64,000 nucleotides of DNA from Trifolium pratense (Eukaryota > Streptophyta > Magnoliopsida > Fabales > Fabaceae): contig NC_060063.1 of assembly GCF_020283565.1 (NCBI RefSeq), positions 49,374,856-49,438,855 on the forward strand, written 5' to 3'. The position numbers were made by a program, and so were the translations under genes. Below the pieces are notes generated by a model. That model did no database searches and had not been told where the DNA came from. It saw only the letters and a list, made by a program, of their open reading frames with translations. Positions within the stretch are counted from its first letter, which is position 1, and each line of letters begins with the position of its first letter. Below, piece after piece: positions 11,492 through 21,890 of this stretch.

Positions 11492-11824
11492 AGTATTGCT
11501 TGCCCTATCATGTGATATCATCCTTTTGTGTTGTGTTTGTTATGTTATCATCCTTTTCAAACTCTTGTTATTATGTTGGCATCTGCCTTTGGTATTGTAA
11601 TGGTAACTAGAACATCTAGATAGCTTGATTTATCAAGCTTATCTTTATATTTATATTATGTTTGGTGATTAGATCACCTTGAACTTATGCATGGTGATTA
11701 GCTCACCTGTTTGTGTATCATAAGTACAATGTTATTATTATTATTATGTGGTGTGTTAAGTATCTTTATTAGATTATTTACTAAGTATGCACATACTACT
11801 TTCTACAATTTAAAATGGAATTGT

Positions 11825-12290
11825 AAAATACACGCAACACGTTAAGTAAGTTTACATTTTTATTTACTAATGTGGCAAATAAGTTAACAATTTAATTTTG
11901 TAATAACGCGATAACATAGATGCGACGCGCCAAATAAGTTTACATTTTTTTTTACTAATAACACGGTAAAACACACCTGATGCGTCAAAAAAGTTTACAT
12001 TTTTATTTACTAATAATACGGCAAAACACACTTAACGCGTCAAATAAGTTTACTATGATTTACTAATAACGTGGCAAAACACACCGGACATGATGTTCAC
12101 ATTTTTATTTACTAATAACACGGTAAAACACACCTGATGCGTCAAAAAAGTTTACATTTTTATTTACTAATAATACGGCAAAACACACTTAACGCGCCAA
12201 ATAAGTTTACTATGATTTACTAATAACGTGGCAAAACACACCGGACATGATGTTCACATTTTTATTTACTACTAACGCGATAGTGCAAAA
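11825..12290. repeat. Array of ~53-bp CpG-bearing units with a 157-bp secondary duplication
   Basis: About nine units of the form CTAATAACRCGGYAAAACAC ... GCGYCAAATAAGTTTACATT. The block starting ACACGGTAAAACACACC at 11961 recurs at 12118, so three units were copied together. The array lies between the convergent B3-like gene B and the transposase gene. Confidence 0.85.
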
Positions 12291-12756
12291 AAACAAGACT
12301 AAAACTGATACTTGCATAATTAAACATTGCTTCATATAACAAAGATAGTCCAAACTTAGTAGTGGGTCCTATATAATACATCATTAATCTTTAAAATTGA
12401 ATATGAAACCACTAAACAAACCATACCCATGGAACTTGATTCAAATACTAGGAAACCAACTAAACAAAATAGAATAAAATACTATAAGTCTAAGGTACTG
12501 ATGGAACAAAAAACATCTCCTTTTTTAGTAATTTTGCTTTCATAGACCATGAGAGGTTTCACCATCACTTTTGAACTCCATTTCATGACCATGGAACACA
12601 GGAACAACAAAGTGATTCATCTGAAATATTAAAAATCAAGTTATTAGTACACATACATTCATTATTAGCACCAAGACATATTGATGAAACAAATTTTTAA
12701 AAAATTAATACAAAGTACCTTGCAAATCATCACAAATATCAGCTTGATCAATATTA

Positions 12757-15164
12757 TCAACGGTAGTCGTCGTCGTCATCATCATCATCATCATCTCCAC
12801 CACCATCATCCTCCTCATCATCATCTACATCACTTTTGTCAACTGTCTTTTTCTGTTTTTTAAATGCAGCACAAGTTTGCTTATTATGACCAACAATCCC
12901 ACAAAAACCACATTGACTTTTTTTCCTTTTGTTACCAGCCCTGCCCGCAACATTTCCGCCACGTCCCTTGGTTCTAGCAATGACTGGGTTTTGCAGATAA
13001 CGCTCATTGTGTCCTTCCATCTTATCACTACCCTCATCTTGTACCTCATACTTACTTTTAACATGTCCGTAATGATCATTCAACAACTCTATAGTTTCAG
13101 CGTAAGCCTCTGGATTCTTACACACCAAACTATTGATTTCTCTACATCTCTGATTTAAAGATTTGTAGCGACAAACTGACATCGAATCCCATCCACCTGA
13201 TTGTCCTTGCCTTGTATAATTACTCAAGTCCTTAACATTCTTTGTCCATCTGTCTAACACCAAAGATGATGGAATTTCTACCATATTCAAATAAACCATT
13301 ACACATACTATATGATCACAAGGGATACCAATAGATTCCATCCTAAGACATGAACATTTTATTTCCATACTAACAGGCCAGTAAGACACGTGCCATTCAC
13401 TATCAGATCTACAATATTTATTGACAATATATATGAAACAGGAAGCTGTTTGTTTGCACCCAACAACTTTGACAGCAGATGATTTTTGCATAATAGTGCG
13501 AAATAGAAAGAAAACATTTTTTGTGTAAACTTTCGATGCATTTTTCTCAAGTAAATGGAATTCAGTTTGAGTCACACGTTCACCATGCATCGATAGATAG
13601 TCAGCTTCAAGCTCTTTGTACCTTAAATATTCTATGCATTGGTTGAAATGTTGCAAGAACTCAGTTAAATTATTGCGGTAGTTTACAAATTTGCCAATTT
13701 TAGCATGAAGCCCCTCACAACGGGAAGTAGTTCTAAAACCTCCAAAAAACTTACCTCGAATGTGTGCTGTAGCCCACATCTCCTTCTTTTCATACATATC
13801 TAAAACCCAATTATTATCTTCAACTCCACACTCGGTAACCATGTCATTCCATTTTCTTTCAAAATCAACAAGCTCATAATCACACAACATTAATTTCCTA
13901 AACAAATGCGTGAATCTGTTGCTCTTCACATTGGAGGTTGCATTCCTTATAAGATGCCAAGCGCATAGTCTATGGTGGGCATTAGGAAACACCCTTCTTA
14001 TTGCATTCTTCATTGCTAAGTCACCATCCGTTATCACAGATTTTGGCATCTTGCCATTCATTACTTCCAACAAACATTCTAGCAACCAAACATATGTTTC
14101 CTCAGTCTCATTGGCAACAATAGCAGTGGCAAATACTGTAGTTTGGTTGTGGTGATTTACCCCTGAAAATATAACTAGAGGACACAAATATCGATTCTTT
14201 TTGTATGTTGCATCAAAAGCCAAAACATCCCCAAATATGTTGTAATCCATTTGACTCCTACCATCAGACCAGAATAAATGTTCCAACCTTCCTTGTTTAT
14301 CAACTGTATGCTTCCAATACATTGTTGGATCAGAACTCTTCAAAGAACGCAAATATGCTAATGCAGCTCTTGAGTCAGTACCTTTAGAACGCCTCTCCTT
14401 GTCTACTGCATTATACATGTCTTGAACTGAGAAAGTGACATGCTCATATCCACCAACTTGATTAGCAAATGATCCAAATATTTGTGATGTCCTAATCCCC
14501 GACTTCTTATGGTGATTCATTTGAAGTATGTCATCATCATCCATTCCCCTATGACCTGGTAGAAACCCAATAAATTTTTCTTCAACAAAAGGGTGATTGT
14601 GGTAATCATTTATCCATCTTACGTACCAACGTTGATTGATGTGATCAAAATGCACAGTACACTTTGCCTCACAACCGCATCTTGTAACTACCTTTGCTTC
14701 ACGCTGACGGATTTTGTTGTCCTTAAATCTATCTTCTCTAAACCCTTGCCTATAACACACAAACTCCTGTTGGACAACCTCTTGGTCTTTGTTTCTTCTT
14801 ATCCTGTTTTTGCGGGCAGAAAATCCATGCATTCGACTGTACCAGTTATAGAATGTAAAAGCCACCTCACGGTTAGGAAAGTCATACTGCAATAATTCAG
14901 CTGGAGTAAACTTCTTAAAATTCAATCCACCCATATCTTCTACCCCGTTTATAGGAATTCTATGTCCTTTGTAATCAAATTTCATATTGATTGTCCCACT
15001 TTCAGTTTCCAAACCCTGAACAATTGTAAAACATATGTCAATAACATTTCAATAACATTATAGATCAGTTTACACAACAAAATCACATATAATTTACAAC
15101 AAAAACACACCTCACATGAGTTATCAGTTGGACTACAAATTTGTTCTTCATATTCTGTTTCCAT
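12757..15164 (-). CDS. FAR1/MURA-class MULE transposase (2 exons, intact)
   Basis: Exon 1 is 15164-15111 (18 codons from ATG) and exon 2 is 15015-12757, joined in phase to 770 residues; an in-frame ATG farther upstream at 15260 is possible. Order: a FAR1-type WRKY-GCM1 zinc finger (residues about 70-160: CYRQGF, RCGCEAKC, YHNHPF); the MULE transposase core, with catalytic Asp at about 286 (LAFDATYKK), Asp at about 348 (VITDGD) and Glu at about 452 (RCEGLHAK), plus CAWH; a SWIM zinc finger (CSCLRMESIG ... CDH); a CCHC knuckle (CGFCGIVGHNKQTC); and an acidic Asp tail. It binds element ends and catalyses cut-and-paste transposition in the nucleus. No frameshift or stop is visible. A long unspliced ORF reads TTG at 15012 as a start, but the upstream exon gives a proper ATG. 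Confidence 0.9.
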
Positions 15165-15735
15165 CTCAGGTTGTTTTGTTAAAAGAAGAGTTTCAACTAT
15201 AAAATCAACAAAAAAGAAGGTCAACAGTGCATATCCATTTTCGTTATTGAGCAATTTCATATTTTAAATTGTGCAATAATGTAATAAATAGAATTTTAAC
15301 AACAAACCTTGAATTGATGAATTGGACGAAGCTGGAAATTTCCGGACAAATTTGCAGAGAAGAAGAACGATTTTTGTGCTTTAAATCAAAGAGGGAAAAA
15401 TATAGTTTTGACATAGATCTATGCTTTGAAGAAGACGGGTTCACACCAAAGATGAGAGAAAACAAAGTCCATTGTGAAGATGATGAAGTTGTTGTGAACG
15501 AACGTGCGATGCAGATGATGTTGTTGTTGTGAACGTGAGGAAGAAGATGAAGTTCTTCCCTCACGCGAGGAAGAAGATGGAGGTGTTGTAGATCTGTGAG
15601 GGGCAAAACTGTAATCAACCAATTAAATGTGTTTTTCCTTTATTTTGAAATTTCTGGGTCCCACCATCCAATAAAATTGGGCAACCTGCTATAGCAGGTC
15701 AATTATAGGGGTGTATGGGTGCACCAGGTAAAGCA

Positions 15736-15755
15736 GGTGTATAATAGGGGCTTCC
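15736..15755 (-). repeat. MULE right terminal inverted repeat
   Basis: GGTGTATAATAGGGGCTTCC, the imperfect complement of 1495-1514. The motif GTGTATGGGTGCACCA just inside is in the same orientation as in the left end, not inverted. Confidence 0.7.
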
Positions 15756-15900
15756 AAATAGTAAATGACATATTTTTTTTACACTTTATCCACTTTTCTT
15801 AAAGGGTGTGCATTTTTTTTTGTTTCTAATATTCAAGACTAGAGGGAGTACAATAAGAAACATTTCATTTTTTGGATTTATTGTAGGATTAATCTATTTA

Positions 15901-16121
15901 GGCTCTGTTTGGCCCGGCTTATTTTCTACTTTTCTACTCCTTTTTAAAAAAATTAAGGAAGTAAAAAATTGTTTTTGACCCTATTTCTACGTAAAATAAA
16001 TAGAGAAATAAAGTAAAAAAGTCAAAAGCAAGGAGAAATAAGGTCAAACATAATTTTTTACTGATCTAATTAATTTAAAGTGAAATAGAAAAGTAGAAAA
16101 TAAGTTGGGCTAAATGGAGCC
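15901..16121. mobile_element. Tourist-type (PIF/Harbinger) MITE with TTA target duplication
   Basis: The left end GGCTCTGTTTGGCC pairs with the right end, whose complement reads GGCTCCATTTAGCC, followed on both sides by CTTATTTTCTACTTTTCTA. TTA flanks both ends (15898-15900 and 16122-16124). 221 bp, no ORF. Confidence 0.85.
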
Positions 16122-17930
16122 TTAAACTATATTATTGTCTAAATACATCAATTCTACCGTGAATCTAAAAAGTCAACTTTTTCTTATATATATAGAACAA
16201 GAGGAAATAATATACAATTTTAATTTTTTTTTTTAACGTAACTAATATACAATTTATAATCTATAGTGTATATATAGGAGTATCATATACTCTCTATGTC
16301 GTATATATAAGATTTTTTGTAAACTTTTGTCGTCTCATTTTATAAAAATATTTTAAAAGTTAAAGGTGAAGTAGTTAAATTTTTACAAACATACGCATAC
16401 CCATAATTAAAAAAAGAAGAAAAATTAAAAGATCATTAGGCCTCTTTCTTAATAATTCAAGGATAATTTTAGAAAGAGAAAATATATTATTGTCACATTT
16501 AATGTAAAAACTATTTTTCTTAATTCTTACTGGTATGAATTTGTGAAAGAGATCTTAGGGTGGACAAATAGGCAGTACGGGACAGGACAAAAACAAGAAT
16601 TTTTGTCTCCTACTGAACCACAATACAATTTTTTGTCCACGGTACAACTATAAAAAATACGAAAATACCTATTTTATTTTCGAATATAAAAAATATTATC
16701 TCTCTCCAATGTAGTTTTATCTTGTATTATCTTGTTCTGTCATGTACTGTACTGTTATGTCATGTTCAGTACCTACTGTTTTGCAAATCAAACGCACCCT
16801 ATATTTTCTCCGTTTCTAATTATAAGAACCTTTTACAAATTTTTTTTGTCCTTATATATAAGATTATGTACAAATTTCTAAATACAATTATTATTCTTTT
16901 TCAAAATATACTATCCCTTATTAATAGTCCCACCAACTTGCATTGAAATATAAAAAAAAAAACATTAAATTCATTAAATATAATACTCCCACCAATATAT
17001 AAAAGTTTCACACAAGTCAAACAAAATTAATATCAACAACCTTTCTTAATAATACAAGTGTTTTCTTAAAAAATGCACAAATCAATGGGTGCAATATCCC
17101 CTAAGACCAAATAAGTAGGAAAAAAAAAAAAAAAACTTTTTAGGTAGATTCAATAAAATTAAAAAGCGTTTTTTTAATTGACAACCCTTCTTGTATGCTT
17201 CTCATTTCATCAAATTCAAAAACCACAAACTCATTCTCCAACATACATAAGGTAAGGTGTAGTTTGCTATAGGAATAGGAGTATATATATACTTAATTAA
17301 TTTGTACCCATGGCATATCCGGATCATCTGGCACTACCACTTCACAAAATCAAGGTGATTCTTCCCTCACAAAAAAAGTAGGGAACAACATCAATTTTTT
17401 GTGACATAGTAGTTTCTTTCTTTCAAATACTACAGTACAACTAGTTCTGGGCTATGTGAACTTTAGCAGGAGACAAACTCTACATTGCAATTTGCATTAC
17501 ATAAAGTCATAAACATAAAATAATAGGTGGAAAGATGGAGTAACATTTAACAAATAAATTCTTTATTTTTATAAATATCTTAAATTTTGGTTTTAGTTTT
17601 TATACAAATTTTTACTCATGTTTGTAATTTTTTTTTGGGGTACATTATAACATTTTTTTTCTCTTTCTCTCTCTATAAATGAGGATATTTATTTTATTTT
17701 AAGGGATACGATCTTTGATTAACAATGTTAAATGACATTAGCATTTTTTTTTTGGTCAAAGAGACATTAGCATTTTTTTGGGGTCAACTATGAAGATTCA
17801 TGCAAATGGAAAGAATATTCATAAAAAAAACGTGTATGAATTTGCACATTGCCAATCATATTTTAAATTTATGTTGATTAATTAAATTAGTTGAATTTGC
17901 TATTGTAAAAAAAATGTGTATGATTTTTTT
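16122..17930. other. Intergenic, MITE-derived fragments
   Basis: No gene. 16557-16802 has imperfect ends (TAGGGTGGACAAAT against the complement of the right side, TAGGGTGCGTTTGATT) and internal CAGTACGGGACAGGAC, as in hAT-like MITEs. A Stowaway-like half element starts near 16288, and another TCTCCGTTTCTAATTATAAG start lies at 16807. The rest is AT-rich with nothing recognised. Confidence 0.5.
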
Positions 17931-18049
17931 TCCAAGTTGTCTAGTGGCTAGAAAATTCACCTTAAATGTAAATAAGTGGAGTATATCGGGTTCGAACCCA
18001 GACTCCTGCACATAGTGATGTCCCTACCAACTGAGTTAAACTCACGTGG
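17931..18049 (-). mobile_element. tRNA-derived SINE copy 3
   Basis: The minus strand carries an A box (GAGTTTAACTCAGTTGGTAGG) and a palindromic GGGTTCGAACCC B box near 17988-17999. A T run left of 17931 is the A tail. It is closely related to the copy at 1253-1375. Confidence 0.7.
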
Positions 18050-19940
18050 GTAGTGTATGAATATATTTTACTTGGTAAAAATAATATTTTTACATTGATC
18101 CAACTTAAAAAAGATATCTATTTTTTGTAAAAATTCTATTTATTTGATAATTTTTTTTATTGAAGATTAAATAAAAAGTTTCACTTTTACATTGATCGAA
18201 AGAGTTAATGATATCCGAAATTGATAATGTGATAAATGGGAAATAATGTGATATCCGAATTTGATTTTTGGAAGAATTTATAAGAAAGAACTCTTAAGCA
18301 TTTGTCACATAAAAAATGTAAAACTATAAGAGTGCCACATATTACTTAGATTAAAGAGAGATTGCCACCTAGAAAAATAACCATGAAAGAGAAACCTGTA
18401 AACATATAAATAATAAATAATAGATATAGATATGTAACTATTAGTTTGAATCTTGTTCTGATTAATTAAAAAAATTGAGGGAATGTTTCAATTAGGACCT
18501 TCAATTAAACCTTGATTAAAGAAGAGAATCACACCATTTTATTTCATACCGTAGATAAAGTGAAAAATAGACTCATGAGTCATGAATATAGACTATAGTT
18601 ACGACTTACGAGGTAGTATCAAATTCGAACTCTTATAAATATCCAAACTACGTTAGACCTTAACACTATTGGAGTACTCCATCTAATTTCATATATAAGA
18701 AACATTTTCACTTTTTAAATTCATCGTAGAATTAATGTATTTAGACTATATATATGAGACCAGAGGGAGTAAGTAAGTACTGTCCACTTCATTGATAGCT
18801 GACCATTTGAGTAAGTAGTACTACTAGTAACTAATAATAATAATAATAATAATAATAATATGTGTTTTATACTGGTCTAGCTATCAATGTAAATATCAGA
18901 GATTTTTTATGTGTTAAGACAAGAGATATGGAAATATAATCACTAATAATAGTCAACAAAATTCCAAGCATGTGCATCGGTCGTTATCGGTTGGATTCGA
19001 GTTGAAAATTATAAAATCTATAAAAATCACATCTATTTAATCTGGACTCAATTTTGACAATTTATATCTTTTGTTTGTTCGAGTGACGGGTAGAACGAGT
19101 CGAATATTAAGGATTATATTGAAACATTATTTACATCTAAAAGTCTATTATTCAAAAATCCTAATTTTCAAATAGTATAATATCTTGTACACAAGGTAAC
19201 AAAGAATAGAAGAACTAAATGGAAAAACAAAGAGGATGACATGTTATTACTTTGTTTCATATTTGTAGATTTTTTTTTTGTTTTTTTGATAATTTGTATT
19301 TGTAGATCTAAAGATATTAGTAGATCAAGTATAAGAGAAATATAATTATTTATTTCGCACCTCATCCGGCAACATTTTATAAGTTAGTAAAATATAATAC
19401 TTATCTCTTATATCAAAGGTGAATAAAATAAAAAACAAAGAATATTGCTTATAAAAAAAAAAGCAAAGAATATACGAGATTGAGAGAGAGAGAAAAGGAA
19501 AAAAATTATTTTGTATCTAAATTCTACTACAAAAAGATAAAATTTCAGAGACTCGCGCTCGCGCGTATGCAAATGTTCATCCCAATTTTTCATAATTGTT
19601 AACTAGTGATCTCAACCCACATTCAATTAAATATTTTAATGTGTTATCGATTATATCAGTTGCAAGTTAAATCGCTCGTCCGTGCTCAACCATATCTTAC
19701 ATCTCCTCTAAAAGGTAAGAAATTATTTTAGCAATTAAACCTTTTATTAACCCTTCCTATTCCATTTGTCAAAAAAAAAAACCCTTCCTATTCCTAAAAG
19801 AAAGAAAAGGCAAAATGGCATTTCAAATTTCAAAATTCAAAATACCAAACCGACCTTAGAAACCGGATGACCCGCACCTAAACCATACCCGATGTTGTCA
19901 AAACCCTACTACCCGTTATTAAATTCATTCTTATTCTTCT
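18050..19940. other. Intergenic region upstream of the MATH gene
   Basis: AT-rich, with a Stowaway MITE (18675-18771), a (TAA)n run at about 18832-18859 and a GA-rich stretch near 19480-19500. No gene recognised; short ORFs here are compositionally biased. Confidence 0.5.
18675..18771. mobile_element. Short Stowaway-type MITE
   Basis: Ends TACTCCATCT and GAGGGAGTA are inverted, with TA at both borders. About 97 bp, no coding capacity. Confidence 0.65.
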
Positions 19941-19948
19941 TATATATA
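19941..19948 (+). promoter_or_regulatory. TATA box of the MATH-domain gene
   Basis: TATATATA lies about 30-40 bases before a CT-rich leader (from about 19975, with CTCTCTCTCT near 20105), typical of a plant 5'UTR. Coding starts only at 20673, after a leader intron. Confidence 0.5.
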
Positions 19949-20139
19949 AGTCACTTCACTTTCTAAAACGTCACACTTCGCTTTTGAACATTTTCAAAAG
20001 GCCACAGAAAGCAAGTACCAAGAGTCTCTTCTCTCTGATCTCGTCATCCAACCGTCTCACTCTCAATTTCTCTCTCAATCTCACATTCAACAACTGATCA
20101 GTACTCTCTCTCTCTCTCTCATCTTCGTTTTCTTGAAAT

Positions 20140-20560
20140 TTTCTCTTGCAATCGAAGATTTGTTTGTAATTAGGGTTTTCAATTTAATTAACTGTTTTGT
20201 TTTAATTTTCTACTGTAATCTTTGATGAAATTTTTGATTGTTAATAACTTAATCATCGCATTTGTTGTTCAATTAGGTTTTCATTTTAACTTTTGTTTTA
20301 ATTTTCTCTTGTAATCTTCAAGGAAAGATCTGATTTTTAATAACTTAATCATCGCAGATTTGTGGTTCGATTAGGGTTTTCATTTTAACTTTTGTTTTAA
20401 TTTTCTCTTGTAATCTTTGATGAAAGATTTATTTTTAATAACTTAATCATGGAATTTTTTATTTTTTTTTCAATTAGTTTTTAATTTAATTGTTTTGTTA
20501 TAATTTTCTCTTGTAATCTTTGAGGAAAAATTTGTTTTTTATTAACATAATCATAAATAT
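20140..20560 (+). repeat. ~97-103-bp tandem repeats inside the 5'UTR intron of the MATH gene
   Basis: ATTTTCTCTTGTAATCTT-type segments recur near 20140, 20206, 20304, 20400 and 20503, with TAATAACTTAATCATCG and TTAGGGTTTTCA between them. The array lies between the CT-rich leader and the acceptor (ACACAG) at 20670. Confidence 0.75.
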
Positions 20561-20672
20561 TTGTCTTTTGAATTTGATTCTGAAGTGGGGTTTTTGATAT
20601 TGGTTTGAATTGTTCGAGAAACCCTTTTACTAATTGTTAGACAATTGCATTGAAATTGGTTTGAACACAGGG

Positions 20673-21505
20673 ATGAATACATTTGAATTCAATGTCACAA
20701 GAAAGAACCCTTTCTTTCTTCTTCGATCCTTTCCCTTGAAGATTCCCTTCAACGAGAAGGTTGATGTTCCTTGGTTCTTGGAGATAATCAAGAGGAGAAG
20801 CAGCAGTTCTTTAGAGATTTCTTTGAGAATGGGTGTCTTTGAAGAAATATCTACCGAAAAACCCCTGTATGTGAAAGCACATGTTTACCTCATTGATCAA
20901 TTCAATGAGCTAAACAATGTGGTATCCGGTAAGCATTTGCTTAATGTTTTCTTGTTATAATTATATTGTTAATTTTATTCTTATTAATCTTTTGTTTTTT
21001 CTCTTATTTTTTTTTTCTTTCCTTTTCTGCAGAATTGATTCATACTTTTACTGGTTCTTTCGACACTGTAACCTTGAAGGATTTCATCCCTGTTAAGAAA
21101 TTTTTGTGCCATACACATGGCTATGTGGTCAACAACAAGAGTATAGTAAGAATTGAGATGGTTGAGATGGGGTTGCAGCAACCACCTTCTGCTTCAGTTG
21201 CACCTTCTGCTTCAGTTGCACCTTCTGCTTCAGTTGCACCTTCTGCTTCAGTTGAAGCTTCTACTTCACTTGAAGCTTCTACTTCACTTGAAGCTTCTCC
21301 TTCACTTGAAGCTTCTCCTTCACTTGAAGCTTCTGCTTCACTTGAAGCTGCAATTGCACCTTCTCCCTCTACCTCAGCTGCTTCTAATGATTCAATTTCA
21401 GTAAATCATATAATTGAAGAATTGTCTTCACTTTTGAACCGTTTGAACTGTTCTTTTGACGAAGATATTATGGCTGAATTTTCTGAACCCCGTACCACTT
21501 GGTAG
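20673..21505 (+). pseudogene. MATH-domain gene copy 1, truncated by rearrangement
   Basis: Exons 20673-20928 and 21033-21505 give 242 residues. The MATH/TRAF-like domain (residues about 1-128) runs from NTFEFNVTRK through PWFLEIIKRR and HTFTGSFDTVTLKDFI to GYVVNNKSIVRIEMVEM. A Ser/Ala repeat follows (PSASVA, TSLEAS units). The frame is normal to IMAEF and then enters the inverted segment, ending in SEPRTTW and a stop; the C-terminal coiled coil is lost. MATH domains are protein-interaction modules. This copy retains the original promoter, CT-rich leader and 5'UTR intron, so a shortened product could be made. Confidence 0.75.
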
Positions 21506-21807
21506 TTTTTAACACCCCCATTATCATAGTAAATTGGGTGACAGCTGTAACAATTCTTTGAACATCATGCCTGTTCTCAATCAAAAACTTATAGAAATCA
21601 TTTTTAAATTTTCCATTAACTGTCAAAAATTCAGCCATAATATCTTCGTCAAAAGAACAGTTCAAACGGTTCAAAAGTGAAGACAATTCTTCAATTATAT
21701 GATTTACTGAAATTGAATCATTAGAAGCAGCTGAGGTAGAGGGAGAAGGTGCAATTGCAGCTTCAAGTGAAGCAGAAGCTTCAAGTGAAGGAGAAGCTTC
21801 AAGTGAA
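21478..21807 (-). repeat. Inverted 330-bp segment at the duplication junction
   Basis: 21478-21807 is the reverse complement of 22519-22848 (coordinate sum constant at 44326). It joins copy 1 through the shared bases ATTTT. It is followed by filler 21808-21837, pieces of which occur nearby: TTTGAATTCA (21900), CAGCTGTCACCC (22779) and CTGTTCTTTTGA (22667). Confidence 0.9.
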
Positions 21808-21890
21808 TTTGAATTCAGCTGTCACCCTGTTCTTTTGAACCCTTTTACTAATTGTTAGACAATTGCATTGAAATTGGTTTGAACACAGGG

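Larger units (their letters stand above)
1495..15755. mobile_element. 14.3 kb Mutator-like element (MULE) with transposase and accessory genes
   Basis: The outermost 20 bases at 1495-1514 and the reverse complement of 15736-15755 match at 17 positions and share TATTATACACC. A second shared block (GTGGGACCCA-like) follows about 90 bases inside each end. Between the ends lie a minus-strand FAR1/MURA-class transposase with intact DDE, two B3-like genes, an intact ULP1-like gene, a truncated ULP1-like copy and several tandem arrays. Such cargo is known from plant MULEs: ULP-carrying Kaonashi-type elements, and VANDALs with accessory genes. No clean 9-bp target duplication was found: the left flank is AT repeat and the right flank begins AAATAGTAA. 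The outer boundary is therefore inferred from the inverted repeats. Confidence 0.75.

Noticed and set aside
12681..12863. His-rich plus-strand ORF
   Set aside because: Antisense of the Asp-rich tail of the transposase.
15012..15012. TTG as the transposase start
   Set aside because: An upstream exon (15164-15111) with ATG splices in phase, so the TTG is internal.
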